This document shows, piece by piece, positions 27,161 through 37,130 of a DNA stretch of 58,924 nucleotides (the first letter of the stretch is position 1; every line of letters starts with the position of its first letter). The translations under genes were made by a program, and so were the position numbers. Origin of the DNA: Prevotella sp. (lineage in GTDB: Bacteria; Bacteroidota; Bacteroidia; Bacteroidales; Bacteroidaceae); contig JAFWQE010000160.1 in the NCBI GenBank assembly GCA_017509155.1, positions 1 to 58,924 on the forward strand. Direction: 5' to 3'. Below the pieces are notes generated by a model. It did not search any database. It worked only from the letters and a program-made list of their open reading frames with translations, and had not been told where the DNA came from.

Positions 27161-27541
27161 ATGGAAGCATTCTATTTTCGGAGATTGGACGTTTATCAAA
27201 ACGCTAAGGCTCTTTCACGTTTTATCTGTCAACTTATCAGGAACTTCCCTGCTGATGAACGCTTCGGTATGTGCAACCAGCTAAGAAGGGCTGTCATGTC
27301 CGTTCCTATCAACATTGCAGAAGGATTTGGAAGGTTCTCTTCAAAGGAAAAGGCTCATTTCATAGAGATTGCATTCGGCTCACTAACCGAAGTAATGTGC
27401 GAACTTGAGATTTGTCTTGACGAACATTATATATCCCAAGAAGAATTCAACGATGCTGAAAACAAGATTATGCTTGTTGCAAAACAGCTTTCAAAGTTAA
27501 GGACATCTGTCCTGAACAACGGTGATTCCATCTACAAATAG
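27161..27541 (+). CDS. Four-helix-bundle protein (S23 / 23S rRNA intervening-sequence type)
   Basis: The 126-residue protein matches the four-helix-bundle family first known from intervening sequences of 23S rRNA genes: FRRLDVYQNAKALSRFICQL, FGMCNQLRRAVMSVPINIAEGFGR, SFGSLTEVMCELEICLDEHYI and AKQLSKLRTSVLN. The function is not established; the fold is shared with Avd accessory proteins of diversity-generating retroelements. The gene is visibly AT-richer than its neighbours, suggesting separate origin. It is flanked on the left by a GGATGAA 22-bp array and on the right by a longer array of the opposite orientation (27613-27833), so gene plus arms form a large inverted-repeat unit between ychF and lgt. 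Confidence 0.88.
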   Translation: MEAFYFRRLDVYQNAKALSRFICQLIRNFPADERFGMCNQLRRAVMSVPINIAEGFGRFSSKEKAHFIEIAFGSLTEVMCELEICLDEHYISQEEFNDAENKIMLVAKQLSKLRTSVLNNGDSIYK

Positions 27542-27612
27542 TTATATCTATTCACACAACTGAATCCCCATCATCTCTCATCATCATCACCCATTTTTCA
27601 CCACTCATCCAC

Positions 27613-27833
27613 CAATCCTTCATCATTCATCCATCAACCCTTCATCACCCACCCATCAATCCTTCATCATTCATCTTTCATCCTTCATCCATTCACCCAC
27701 CAATCCTTCATCCATTCACCCACCAATCCTTCATCATTCATCTTTCATCCTTCATCCATTCACCCACCAATCCTTCATCACTCATCCATCAATCCTTCAT
27801 CATTCATCTTTCATCCTTCATCCATTTAATAAC
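27613..27833. repeat. 22-bp-periodic array, inverted orientation, right of four-helix-bundle gene
   Basis: CAATCCTTCATC or close variants begin at 27613, 27635, 27657, 27701, 27724, 27768 and 27790, giving steps of 22, 22, 44, 23, 44 and 22. The sequence is the reverse complement style of the array at 27045. Similar TTCATCC text continues from about 27566 and past 27854 into lgt. The 27542-27853 gap holds nothing else. Confidence 0.9.
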
Positions 27834-27853
27834 ACTTACAATCCAATAAAAAT

Positions 27854-28759
27854 ATGATACTTACAATCATTCATCCATCATCTTTTATCCTTCATCCATT
27901 GTTCATCAATTGGAATCCGAGCCTCACGTTCGGGCCTTTCCGCTGGTATTCGCTGTGCTGGCTTATCGGACTGGCGCTGGCATATTTCATTGTCAGGAAG
28001 CTGTTTAAAGAACAGAAGATTGACGAGCGGACGGTGATGAAGAACGGAAAAAAGGAAGTGGAGAACGTCTTCGACCCATTGTTCATCTACTGTTTCGTGG
28101 GCATCCTTGTGGGAGCCCGCCTGGGTCACTGTCTGTTTTATCAGCCCGACTACTTCCTGAGCAGCGGACAGCACATCGTGGAGATGCTTCTTCCCATCCA
28201 TTTCCTGCCCGATGGCGGCTGGAAGTTCACCGGCTATGAAGGTCTGGCCAGCCATGGTGGCACGCTGGGCCTGATGATTGCACTGGTGCTCTATGTGCGC
28301 TGGTCGAAGCTCAATGTGTGGACGGTGCTCGACAACATCGCCATCGCCACCGGCACCACGGCCTGTTTTATCCGTCTGGGAAACCTGATGAACAGTGAGA
28401 TCATCGGCAAACCCACCGACCTGCCATGGGCGTTCATCTTCGAGCGTGTTGACATGGTGCCGCGCCATCCCGGCCAGCTCTACGAGGCCATTGCCTACGC
28501 CGTGCTGTTCATTATCATGTGGTGGCTCTATCGCAAAAGCCGCCAAAGTGGCGCGTCGGTGCCGTCGGTGGGCACAGGATTCTTCTTTGGCTTCTGCCTC
28601 ACCTACATCTTCACCTTCCGCTTTCTCATCGAGTTCACCAAGGACATTCAGGAAGACTTCGAGGCCAGCATGCTGCTGAACATGGGCCAGTTGCTCAGCA
28701 TCCCCTTTGTGTTGCTCGGCATTTGGTGCATGGTGAAGGCGTATAAGCGGCGGGCATAG
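27854..28759 (+). CDS. lgt: Prolipoprotein diacylglyceryl transferase
   Basis: The 301-residue membrane enzyme transfers diacylglycerol to the lipobox cysteine of prolipoproteins. It shows [54 protein letters not shown] and the HPGQLYE block. The Lgt body begins at about [10 protein letters not shown]; the residues before it ([15 protein letters not shown]) are encoded by an extension of the ATCCTTCATCC repeat. No later ATG lies before the first conserved block, so the repeat seems to supply the start codon and the first residues. Confidence 0.95.
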   Translation: MILTIIHPSSFILHPLFINWNPSLTFGPFRWYSLCWLIGLALAYFIVRKLFKEQKIDERTVMKNGKKEVENVFDPLFIYCFVGILVGARLGHCLFYQPDYFLSSGQHIVEMLLPIHFLPDGGWKFTGYEGLASHGGTLGLMIALVLYVRWSKLNVWTVLDNIAIATGTTACFIRLGNLMNSEIIGKPTDLPWAFIFERVDMVPRHPGQLYEAIAYAVLFIIMWWLYRKSRQSGASVPSVGTGFFFGFCLTYIFTFRFLIEFTKDIQEDFEASMLLNMGQLLSIPFVLLGIWCMVKAYKRRA

Positions 28760-28763
28760 TGTT

Positions 28764-28956
28764 TAGGAGTTGCAGGAGTTCAGGAGTTACAGGAGTTGAA
28801 GTTTTCTTAGGAGTTGCAGGAGTTCAGGAGTTACAGGAGTTGCAGACGATACGTTTGTGCGCGCTTTTATGGTTATCTGCGGATAAAACTATCGTCTGCA
28901 ACTCCTGTAACTCCTGAACTCCTGTAACTCCTAAAACTAAAAACTGTAACTCCTAA
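28764..28956. repeat. AGGAGTT / GACGATA foldback repeat, copy 1
   Basis: The left arm has two blocks of AGGAGTTGCAGGAGTTCAGG 44 bp apart, ending GCAGACGATA. The centre carries TTATCTGC. The right arm is TATCGTCTGCAACTCCTG with further AACTCCT copies. It lies between convergent lgt and mutS. A second full copy is at 39244-39395 and a half copy at 40902-40964. Confidence 0.92.
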
Positions 28957-28973
28957 GAAAGGAAACTCCTCCG

Positions 28974-31598
28974 TCATTTCCCCCTTAGTATTTTTTTAAT
29001 CTCGTTCAGCTTGTTGAGGGCCTCAACGGGTGTCAGGTTGTTGATGTCCAGATTGAGAATCTCGTCGCGTATCTGGCTGAGCACGGGATCGTCGAGCTGG
29101 AAGAAGCTGAGCTGCACGCCGTCGCGGCTCTGGTTGAGTGTCTCGGCCGACGGTTTGCCGACCCCTACCCCACTGTTGTCCTGTTCCAGCTGTTTCAGAA
29201 TGACGTTGGCGCGCTTCACGATCGACTTCGGCATGCCGGCAATCTGCGCCACATGGATACCGAATGAGTGTTCCGACCCGCCCCTCATCAGCTTTCTCAG
29301 GAAGATCACCTTGTTGTCCACCTCCTTCACGCTGACGTTATAGTTCTTGATACGCGCGAAATTCTTCTCCATTTCGTTCAGTTCGTGATAGTGCGTAGCG
29401 AAGAGTGTGCGGGCGCGTGCCCTGGGATGCTCGTGCAGATGCTCCACAATGGCCCACGCAATGCTGATGCCGTCGTAGGTGCTGGTGCCGCGTCCGAGTT
29501 CGTCGAAGAGCACGAGCGATCGCTTCGACACGTTGTTCAGTATGTTGGCAGCCTCAGTCATCTCCACCATGAATGTGGATTCTCCGAGCGAAATATTGTC
29601 TGAAGCGCCCACGCGGGTGAATATTTTGTCCACAAGGCCTATTCTGGCGCTCTCTGCGGGCACGAAACTTCCTATCTGGGCCATGAGTACGATGAGGGCC
29701 GTTTGTCTCAGCAGAGCCGACTTACCGGCCATGTTCGGGCCCGTGATGATGATGATCTGCTGCTTCTCGGTGTCCAGATAGATGTCGTTGGGCACATATT
29801 TCTCGCCCATGGGCAGTTCGGTTTCAATGACCGGATGTCGCCCCTGGTGGATGTCTATCACGTCGGAATCGTCCACGACGGGACGAATATAGCGATTCTC
29901 TTCCGCCACCTTGGCAAACGACAGGAGGCAGTCCAGATGGGCTATCAGGTTGGCATTGGTCTGGATGGCCGGTATAAACTCCTGCATAGCCACCACCAAT
30001 TCGTTGAACAATCGTGTCTCCAGGGCGAGTATTTTGTCCTCTGCCCCGAGTATCTTCTCTTCATATTCCTTCAGCTCCTGTGTGATGTAGCGCTCGGCCT
30101 GCGCCAGCGTCTGCTTTCTCACCCACTCTGCCGGCACCTTGTCCTTGTAGGTATTCCTCACCTCGAGATAGTATCCGAACACGTTGTTGTAGCCAATTTT
30201 CAGCGACGCGATGCCCGTCTGCTGAGCCTCGCGTTCCTGTATCTTCAGCAGATAGTCCTTGCCGCTGTAGGCGATGTTCCGCAGTTCGTCGAGCGTTTCG
30301 CTCACGCCTGGCTTCATGATTCCGCCTTTCTGCACCAGCTGTGGCGGGTCGTCCACCACCTCTCTGGCGATGCGTTCGCGCAGGCTTTCGCACAGGTTCA
30401 TCTGCTCGCCGATGCGTTTCAGCACCGCGTTGTCGGCAGCCATGCAGGCGGCCTTCACCTGTTCGAGCGACTGCAGCGCCACTTTCAGCGTCACCACTTC
30501 GCGCGGCGACACGCGGCCCGTTGCCACTCTGCTGACGATTCTTTCCAGGTCGCCGACCCGCTGAAACTGCATGTCGACGAGGTCGCGGAACTGCGGTTCG
30601 CGGAAGAAGTAGTCGACCACGTCGAGTCGCTGCTGCACTTTGTCGACGTCCTTCAGCGGGAATATCATCCACCGCCTGAGCTGTCGGGCGCCCATAGGCG
30701 ACACCGTGCGGTCTATCACATCGAGCAATGAGCGCCCGTCTTCCTGCATTGGCTGGACGAGTTCCAGCGAACGCACGGTGAATTTGTCGAGCCTCACGTA
30801 GCGCTCTTCTTCAATACGGGCCAGCGAGGTGATGTGTCCCACCTGCGTGTGCTGGGTCATTTCGAGGTACTGAAGAATGGCTCCACTGGCTATGACGCCG
30901 TTTTTCAGGTGGTCCACGCCGAAGCCCTTCAGGTTTCTCACCGCAAAGTGGCGGAGCAGTTTCTGGCGTGCTGTCTGGTCGGTAAACACCCAGTCGTCGA
31001 GTTCAAACGTAAAGTACCGCGAGCCGAAATAGCGCTCAAAGTCCATCTTCCTGCCCTTTTCAAAGAGCACCTCCTTGGGCTGGAAGTTGCCCAGCAGCTT
31101 TTCCACATGGTCATAGGTACCCTCTCCGGTGAGGAATTCACCGGTTGAGATGTCGAGGAAAGCCACGCCGCAGGCGCCTTTTCCGAAATGCACGGCCGCC
31201 AGGAAGTTGTTTTCCTTGTAGTTGAGCACGTTGTCGCCCATGGCAACGCCCGGTGTCACCAGCTCGGTGATGCCCCTCTTGACGAGCTTCTTGGTGAGCT
31301 TCGGGTCTTCCAGCTGGTCGCAGATGGCCACGCGTCTGCCCGCCCTGATGAGCTTCGGCAGATAGGTGTCGAGGGCGTGATAGGGAAATCCCGCCATCTC
31401 GTCCTTTCCCTTCGAGCCTGCTCCGTTGTTTCTGTGGGTGAGCGTGATGCCCAGGATGCGCGCGGCATCTACGGCATCGTCGCAGTAGGTCTCGTAGAAA
31501 TCGCCACAGCTGAACAGCAGCAGCGCGTCGGGATGTTTCTCCTTCAGCGAGAAAAACTGCTGCATCATGGGCGTCAGGCCTTTATCGTTTTTTGCCAT
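28974..31598 (-). CDS. mutS: DNA mismatch repair protein MutS
   Basis: The 874-residue protein has the mismatch-binding N-terminal domain ([29 protein letters not shown]), the connector and lever domains, and the ABC-type ATPase with Walker [14 protein letters not shown], Walker [17 protein letters not shown] and [12 protein letters not shown]. It recognises mismatches and starts repair. It is divergent from the YncE-like gene and has its own TAnnTTTG box on the minus strand. Confidence 0.98.
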   Translation of the reverse strand: MAKNDKGLTPMMQQFFSLKEKHPDALLLFSCGDFYETYCDDAVDAARILGITLTHRNNGAGSKGKDEMAGFPYHALDTYLPKLIRAGRRVAICDQLEDPKLTKKLVKRGITELVTPGVAMGDNVLNYKENNFLAAVHFGKGACGVAFLDISTGEFLTGEGTYDHVEKLLGNFQPKEVLFEKGRKMDFERYFGSRYFTFELDDWVFTDQTARQKLLRHFAVRNLKGFGVDHLKNGVIASGAILQYLEMTQHTQVGHITSLARIEEERYVRLDKFTVRSLELVQPMQEDGRSLLDVIDRTVSPMGARQLRRWMIFPLKDVDKVQQRLDVVDYFFREPQFRDLVDMQFQRVGDLERIVSRVATGRVSPREVVTLKVALQSLEQVKAACMAADNAVLKRIGEQMNLCESLRERIAREVVDDPPQLVQKGGIMKPGVSETLDELRNIAYSGKDYLLKIQEREAQQTGIASLKIGYNNVFGYYLEVRNTYKDKVPAEWVRKQTLAQAERYITQELKEYEEKILGAEDKILALETRLFNELVVAMQEFIPAIQTNANLIAHLDCLLSFAKVAEENRYIRPVVDDSDVIDIHQGRHPVIETELPMGEKYVPNDIYLDTEKQQIIIITGPNMAGKSALLRQTALIVLMAQIGSFVPAESARIGLVDKIFTRVGASDNISLGESTFMVEMTEAANILNNVSKRSLVLFDELGRGTSTYDGISIAWAIVEHLHEHPRARARTLFATHYHELNEMEKNFARIKNYNVSVKEVDNKVIFLRKLMRGGSEHSFGIHVAQIAGMPKSIVKRANVILKQLEQDNSGVGVGKPSAETLNQSRDGVQLSFFQLDDPVLSQIRDEILNLDINNLTPVEALNKLNEIKKILRGK

Positions 31599-31618
31599 TT
31601 CGAAAGATTTTTATCGTG

Positions 31619-31626
31619 CAAAATTA
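31619..31626 (-). promoter_or_regulatory. mutS promoter -7 box
   Basis: On the minus strand this reads TAATTTTG, 20 bases before the mutS ATG. On the plus strand TAACTTTA near 31668 may serve the divergent YncE-like gene. Confidence 0.55.
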
Positions 31627-31702
31627 CATTTTTTCGTCGAGAATGCAAAAATATGAAAGCTTTTTTGTAACTTTACCGCCCAAAACAACAAACAATCCCC
31701 TC

Positions 31703-33235
31703 ATGAACAAGAAACAGCTCCTGCTCATGGTCGCGACCGCCATGCTGACGGGCTCTTTGCAACTGTCGGCACAGACGCAGAAGAAGCCCGCCGCAAAGAC
31801 CACCGTACCCCCGGCCATTCATCCCACCATCGGCACCGAGGCAACATCGGCCGACGGCGAGGTCACCATCCGCCTGATTGCGAAGAAACAGAACTTCGGA
31901 GGCAAGGAACCAGGCACGCAAGACTCCGACATCCACAGTCCGAAGAGCATCAACATCCATCCCGACGGCACCAAATACTACGTCAACTCGCTCGAAGGAT
32001 GCACCACCATCAGCTACGACTTCCGTACGAACAAGAAGCTGCGCGTCATTCGCCACTCCTTCAAAGAGGGCCGCGACGACGCGCTCTGGGCACCTTCGTC
32101 GGGGCTGTATCCGTGGCGCCACTACACCGAAGACCTGAACACCTTCTCCGGAAAACCCGTGGAGAGCACCTTCTCGCACGAAGGCCGCTTCCTCTGGGTG
32201 CCCTATTACCGCCGCACGTTCGACATCAATGCACAGGACCCATCGGCAGTGGCCGTCATCGACACCGAGACCGACAGCATCGTCCGACTGCTGGAAACCG
32301 GACCCCTCCCGAAGATGATCACCACCTCGCCCGACGGAAACCTCGTGGCCATCTCCCACTGGGGCAACAACACCGTGGGACTCATCGACATCAGCAGCGA
32401 CAATCCGAAGGACTGGCACCACACGAAAGTGCTCACCGTAGACTACGAACTGAAGCTCGACTTCCCACTCGACGAGCAGGTAGACCGCGACAACGACAGC
32501 GGCTACGCACTGCGCGGCACGGTGTTCACGCCCGATGGCCGCTACCTGCTTGTTGGCTGCATGGGCGGAGGCGGAGGCATTGCCGTCATCGACACGCAGA
32601 CCAAGGAATACCTCGGCCGCGTCATGGGCATGATGGCCAACGTGCGCCACATCCTCATCTCGCACGGATACCTCTACCTAAGCATCAACCGCACGGGCTA
32701 TGTGCAGCGCATCGCCCTCGACAGCTTCATGCAGGCGGCCCACCAGATGAAAAACAAACTCGCCACAGCAAAAGGCTGGGAGAGCTGCAAGGTGGGCGCC
32801 GGCGCACGCACCATCAGCATCACGCCCGACGGACGCTACGTCTTTGCGGCCTGCAACCTGGCATCGGCACTCTACGTGGTCGACACCAAGAGCATGAAGG
32901 TCATCACGACCATCGAGGTCGATTCCTATCCCGTAGGCCTCGACATCTCCACCGATGGCTGCTACGTGTTCACAACATCGCAGGGCCGGGGCAAGGAAGG
33001 CGGCAACGCCGTCAACATATTCCGCGTGGACTACAAGCACCCGCCGGTGGTGGAAAAGGGCATTCAGATGGAGGCCCGACGCAAGGCTGCCGCCACCCAG
33101 GAGCCAACGGATGAAGAGGACGACGCCAAATGGCTGGGCCTGGACAGTGGCACCGCCACGGCAGCCTTGGCTTGCACGGGCGGCGTACTCCTCATTCTCG
33201 GAGCCACAATGCTCTATCGCCACATGCGCAACTAG
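31703..33235 (+). CDS. Secreted YncE-like beta-propeller protein with C-terminal anchor
   Basis: The 510-residue protein (ATG 31703) starts with a signal peptide (LLLMVATAMLTGSLQLSAQ). It then has propeller blades of the YVTN/YncE kind: SPKSINIHPDGTKYYVNSL, PKMITTSPDGNLVAISHWGNNTVGLID, LRGTVFTPDGRYLLVGC, ISITPDGRYVFAACN and YPVGLDISTDGCYVFTTS. A single membrane segment (AALACTGGVLLILGATMLY) ends the protein, so it is probably anchored with its propeller in the periplasm. An in-frame start at 31592 overlaps mutS and is unlikely. Ligand and partner are unknown. Confidence 0.82.
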   Translation: MNKKQLLLMVATAMLTGSLQLSAQTQKKPAAKTTVPPAIHPTIGTEATSADGEVTIRLIAKKQNFGGKEPGTQDSDIHSPKSINIHPDGTKYYVNSLEGCTTISYDFRTNKKLRVIRHSFKEGRDDALWAPSSGLYPWRHYTEDLNTFSGKPVESTFSHEGRFLWVPYYRRTFDINAQDPSAVAVIDTETDSIVRLLETGPLPKMITTSPDGNLVAISHWGNNTVGLIDISSDNPKDWHHTKVLTVDYELKLDFPLDEQVDRDNDSGYALRGTVFTPDGRYLLVGCMGGGGGIAVIDTQTKEYLGRVMGMMANVRHILISHGYLYLSINRTGYVQRIALDSFMQAAHQMKNKLATAKGWESCKVGAGARTISITPDGRYVFAACNLASALYVVDTKSMKVITTIEVDSYPVGLDISTDGCYVFTTSQGRGKEGGNAVNIFRVDYKHPPVVEKGIQMEARRKAAATQEPTDEEDDAKWLGLDSGTATAALACTGGVLLILGATMLYRHMRN

Positions 33236-33252
33236 CCATTTCGGCGAAATAA

Positions 33253-33403
33253 ATCTGCCGTTTTTCTTTCATTAATCTGACGTTTTTTTTCAATTCATCT
33301 GCCGTTTTTCTTCAACCATTCCATTGAAATAGTCCAGCCATTCCATTGATTTTGTTCAACCATTCCATTGAAATCGTTCGACCATTCCATTGGATTCGTT
33401 TCA
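33253..33403. repeat. 22-bp array, copy B, with extra leading units
   Basis: The core is four 22-bp units at 33316, 33338, 33360 and 33382 with CCATTCCATTGATTTTGTTC. Leading units ATCTGCCGTTTTTC start at 33253, 33275 and 33297, also 22 bp apart. This fills most of the 33236-33454 gap. Confidence 0.92.
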
Positions 33404-33454
33404 GGAAACCGTCAGAATAACTCCTTAAAATTGCAGAACCATCAACCCGAATTT

Positions 33455-34588
33455 ATGAAAAAGACCATTGCCATTGCAGCTTTCTGCACGCTCACATTGT
33501 CGTGTACCGGCAACTCTCCCCTCAACGGCGGTCGCGCCAATGGCGGCGACACCACGTCGGTAGCGCCCGAACGCCACCTCAGTCTGCTCATCGCCGGCGA
33601 CCTGATGCAGCACGAGCCTCAGATCAAGGCAGCCCGTCGCGCCGACGGCAGCTACAACTACGACGAGTGCTTCAGTCGCGTGAAGAACGAGATAGAGCGG
33701 GCCGACGTGGCCATTGCCAACTTCGAGGTGACGCTCGGAGGTCCTCCCTACCGTGGCTATCCGCAGTTCTCGGCCCCCGATGAATACCTTAACGCCTGTC
33801 TGAAGGCGGGCTTCGACATCATGCTCACGGCCAACAACCACTGCCTGGACAGCTATCAGCGCGGACTGGAGCGCACCATCCACGTCATGGACTCGCTCCA
33901 CGTGCCCCATCTGGGCACCTATGTGAACCCGCAGGAGCGCCAGCGGCAGTATCCCTTCCTGCTCGAGCAGAACGGTATACGCGTAGTGCTGCTCAACTTC
34001 ACCTACGGCACCAACGGACTGAAGGTGAAGGAACCCAACGTGGTGAACTACATGGACACCACCGAGATTGCACGCGACATCGTGAAGGCTCGCACAACTA
34101 TGAACCCCGACGTGATTATCGCCATTCCCCATTGGGGCATTGAATACCAGACACTGCCGTCGAAAGAGCAGCGCCTGATAGCGCAGTGGCTCCTCGACCA
34201 TGGCGTCGACCACGTCATCGGCGGCCATCCCCACGTGGCACAGCCGCTCGAACTGCTCAACGGCGGCCGCAACCTGGTGGCCTATTCGCTGGGCAACTTC
34301 ATCAGCAACCAGTCGAAACCCAACACCTACGGCGGCTACATGGTGCGCATGGAGTTCACCAAGAACGACAGCACGACGGTGCTCTCGCACAGCGGCTACA
34401 GCATCTACTGGGTGAGCCGTCCGGCAGACACCGGCAACCGCCACAACTATCGGGTGCTGCCCATCGACGAACCCGACAGCGCCCTGACGCCTACTGAGCG
34501 CACCAAGCGCAACACCATCCGTTCGGCCATGCGCCAGCTCTTCGAGAAGAACAACAAGGGAGGCATCAAGGAATACATCTTCAAATGA
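33455..34588 (+). CDS. CapA-family (poly-gamma-glutamate synthesis type) lipoprotein
   Basis: The 377-residue protein has a lipoprotein signal with Cys after CTLTLS. It shows the metallophosphoesterase-like CapA core: LLIAGDLMQHEPQI, ADVAIANFEVTLGG, DIMLTANNHCLDSYQRG, IIAIPHWGIEYQTLPS, GGHPHVAQPLELLNGG and VAYSLGNFISNQ. CapA proteins are tied to polyglutamate capsule retention, but single genes of this family are common in Bacteroidota without capsule genes, so the substrate is open. The stop overlaps the next start (ATGA), implying co-translation with the beta-helix protein. Confidence 0.87.
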   Translation: MKKTIAIAAFCTLTLSCTGNSPLNGGRANGGDTTSVAPERHLSLLIAGDLMQHEPQIKAARRADGSYNYDECFSRVKNEIERADVAIANFEVTLGGPPYRGYPQFSAPDEYLNACLKAGFDIMLTANNHCLDSYQRGLERTIHVMDSLHVPHLGTYVNPQERQRQYPFLLEQNGIRVVLLNFTYGTNGLKVKEPNVVNYMDTTEIARDIVKARTTMNPDVIIAIPHWGIEYQTLPSKEQRLIAQWLLDHGVDHVIGGHPHVAQPLELLNGGRNLVAYSLGNFISNQSKPNTYGGYMVRMEFTKNDSTTVLSHSGYSIYWVSRPADTGNRHNYRVLPIDEPDSALTPTERTKRNTIRSAMRQLFEKNNKGGIKEYIFK

Positions 34589-37059
34589 AGCGCCGCTACG
34601 CCGCCTTCGTCCTGCTGGTCTGCTGCTGGTGCCTCTCACCGTCGGCAGCCCAGCCCCTTTCTTCTTCCGCCTCCCCCTCCCCAGGGCTCAGCGTAGGCAG
34701 AGGCACCGCCTCTGCTCCCCCCGCCCTCGGCCCCAAAGCCCTGCTCGTAGACCCATCGGCCACCCCTCAGCAGCTGTCGTCGTCGCCCTACATCTTCACC
34801 ACCTTTCAGGAGGCCATCGCCCATCTCTTCCCCGGCACTTCGCCATCGGACCGCATGACCATCTACCTGAAGCCGGCCGTCTACTGGCTCGACAACCCCG
34901 ACGACCCAGCCGTTCGCGAGGGCCAGAACAACCGGCCGCCCATCGCCATGACAGTCAACTGTCCGTGGCTGCAGATCATCGGCCTCTCGGAAAACCCGCA
35001 GGATGTGGTGCTGGCAGTGAACCGCGGACAGACGCAAGGCGCCGTGGGCAACTTCACCATGCTGAGCTTTCATGGCGACGGACTGCACCTGGAGAACCTT
35101 ACGCTGGGCAACTACTGCAACGTAGACCTTGTCTATCCGCGCGACACCACACAAAACCGGCCGCGCCGCGCCGACGCCATCACGCAGGCACAGCTGGCCT
35201 TTGCCGACGGCGACTTCCTGACGGCGGACAACTGCCGCTTCATATCGCGCCTGAACACCTGTCCACTCAACGGCGGCAAACGCACCATCTTCACCCGCTG
35301 CCACTTCGAAAGCACCGACGATGCACTCGAAGGTCGCGCCCTCTATCGGCAATGTGAGTTCGTGTTCCACAGCAGCAAGCCCTTCTACATGACCAGTCGC
35401 GCCGGCGCCATCATGCTCGACAGCGACTTCCATCTCCTCACTTCTCCTCCATCCTCCCCCGTTCTGTACACTGCTGCACCGCAGCAGTCGGCCCGTCAGT
35501 TTTTCACCAAGGTCACCTCTCCCCTCATTCTTGCGCGCTGCCGTTTCCATACGGCCAGCCCCGACTTGCTGTCCATCGCCTGGACGCCCTACCCTTCGGC
35601 CACCTTGCGCTGTTATGAACAGGCCCTCACCTTGAACGATAAGCCCTTCAGCATGGCAACAGCAGCGCCCGAGAACACCGTGCAGCTGCCCGAGAACCCA
35701 TGGAAAGAACGCTTCGACCAACTGAATACTGCCTCGACGGACGAGCTCTTCACCCTGCTCGACCAGCTTGCCATCCACGCCGAACTGTCGCCACAGGAAA
35801 CCCATATCATCGGCGACTCCACCCTCAGCTACACCCTCAGCTACTACACATTGGGCGACCGACTGCTGAAAACCGCCTCAGGGCCGTCGTATGACGCTAA
35901 AAACCCCACGGACACACTACAGACCCAACTCGTGGAGAAAACGGCTGAGAACGGCCTGAAAGCTGCTGCTGCCATATTTATACGTCCCACGCTGCTGCCG
36001 TCGCCGGCGGTTTTGCGCCAGCCGGTCGTCAAAAACGCTGGACAAGGACTGCTTGCCGTCGACTATGAACTGCAGCTCGACGGTCGCGACGACCACAGTC
36101 TCGTCACATGGTACCGGTGCACCGACAAGAAGGGAAACAACGCCCTTCCCGTGGCGGTCAGTCGCATGGACAAGCCAGAGACCACATATCGCCTGCAGCC
36201 CGGCGACGCCGGCCACTACATGATGGTGCGGCTGGAGCCAAAGCATGTGAGGAGCAACGGCGGCAAAGCTGTAACTTCCATCTACAGGAAAAAGATAAAG
36301 GAAAAGGATGTGGCGATGCCATACGTTTTGGAAACCGATTTCCAAAACTTCCCGACGGAGCCGCAGCCGGCGATAGGGGAGGGGCTCTGGACGCTCGACG
36401 GCTATAAACCCGCCGACACCGATCGTCAGCCGTGGCAGCCAAAGGCCGACAGCTGGTTCTATGGAAGCGGCATCGACGGCCACCGCGGAACCGGTCTTCT
36501 GCAAAAGGAAAAAGGTGCCCGGCTGCTCTATACTCCCACCCGCGCCCAGCTGTCTCAAAGCCCTTCCTCTCCTGTTGAGCAAACTGCGGCAGTGCCGCAG
36601 TCTACAACCATGGCGGTCACCTGGCGCATGGACCCGGGAAAGACGGCCGGACAAGGCTTCGGCAGTGCCACCGACCAATATCTCGACCTCTACATCCACT
36701 ACGATGCCACGACGCGCTCAGGCTACGGGCTTCGCATCATCCGTACCACGAAACACGCCAATGCCGTCGACATGATGCTGATGCGATTCGAAGAGGGTAG
36801 GGGAGAGGCGCTCACAGAACCAGTTTCCACTACCTGCTTCCTGCCGGACTGCACCGTCCGTCTGTGGACATCAGACGGACAACTCTACGCTCATGTGAGC
36901 ACCACGACGCCACAACGCGAAAGCACGCTGGCCAAAGAGGTGAACCTCAGTTGTCACATTCCGCCCACCACAGCCTATGGTCTCGGACTCCAACACACCG
37001 GATCGGTGGGGGCAAGCGCCATCATGCTCCACAGCGTAAAAGCACAATGGCAACGCTGA
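34585..37059 (+). CDS. Secreted right-handed beta-helix protein, pectinesterase-like, with C-terminal domains
   Basis: The 824-residue protein has a signal peptide, then a beta-helix region (ENLTLGNYCNVDL, LTADNCRFISRLNTCPLNGGKRTIFTRCHFESTDDALEGRALYRQCEFVF) resembling the pectinesterase / pectate-lyase fold. I do not see the canonical pectinesterase catalytic motifs intact, so activity is uncertain. A middle Ig-like part (PAVLRQPVVKNAGQGLLAVDYELQLDG) and a lectin-like C-terminal domain (LYIHYDATTRSGYGLRIIR) follow. Two REP-like palindromes lie in frame (35471 and 36584) and a low-complexity Pro/Ser stretch follows the signal, so the gene has taken in repeats at linker positions. It overlaps the CapA gene by 4 bp and converges on the PL11 lyase gene. 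Confidence 0.7.
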   Translation: MKRRYAAFVLLVCCWCLSPSAAQPLSSSASPSPGLSVGRGTASAPPALGPKALLVDPSATPQQLSSSPYIFTTFQEAIAHLFPGTSPSDRMTIYLKPAVYWLDNPDDPAVREGQNNRPPIAMTVNCPWLQIIGLSENPQDVVLAVNRGQTQGAVGNFTMLSFHGDGLHLENLTLGNYCNVDLVYPRDTTQNRPRRADAITQAQLAFADGDFLTADNCRFISRLNTCPLNGGKRTIFTRCHFESTDDALEGRALYRQCEFVFHSSKPFYMTSRAGAIMLDSDFHLLTSPPSSPVLYTAAPQQSARQFFTKVTSPLILARCRFHTASPDLLSIAWTPYPSATLRCYEQALTLNDKPFSMATAAPENTVQLPENPWKERFDQLNTASTDELFTLLDQLAIHAELSPQETHIIGDSTLSYTLSYYTLGDRLLKTASGPSYDAKNPTDTLQTQLVEKTAENGLKAAAAIFIRPTLLPSPAVLRQPVVKNAGQGLLAVDYELQLDGRDDHSLVTWYRCTDKKGNNALPVAVSRMDKPETTYRLQPGDAGHYMMVRLEPKHVRSNGGKAVTSIYRKKIKEKDVAMPYVLETDFQNFPTEPQPAIGEGLWTLDGYKPADTDRQPWQPKADSWFYGSGIDGHRGTGLLQKEKGARLLYTPTRAQLSQSPSSPVEQTAAVPQSTTMAVTWRMDPGKTAGQGFGSATDQYLDLYIHYDATTRSGYGLRIIRTTKHANAVDMMLMRFEEGRGEALTEPVSTTCFLPDCTVRLWTSDGQLYAHVSTTTPQRESTLAKEVNLSCHIPPTTAYGLGLQHTGSVGASAIMLHSVKAQWQR
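35471..35487. repeat. REP-like palindrome in the beta-helix gene, copy 1
   Basis: CTGCTGCACCGCAGCAG is preceded by GTTCTGTACA, matching the GTTCTGTtGA linker between the RAYT-side units. It encodes TAAPQQSA in frame. Confidence 0.7.
36584..36600. repeat. REP-like palindrome in the beta-helix gene, copy 2
   Basis: CTGCGGCAGTGCCGCAG is identical to the RAYT-side palindrome and is followed by TCTACA. It encodes TAAVPQST in frame near residue 668. Confidence 0.85.
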
Positions 37060-37130
37060 CATACACGAATGAACGTTTATTCTTTACAACGAATTTTTTA
37101 TTTTTCTACAACGAATTTGTTTTCTTTCAA

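Noticed and set aside
27045-27833. CRISPR array
   Set aside because: Units are direct 22-bp tandem copies without unique spacers, and no cas genes are present.
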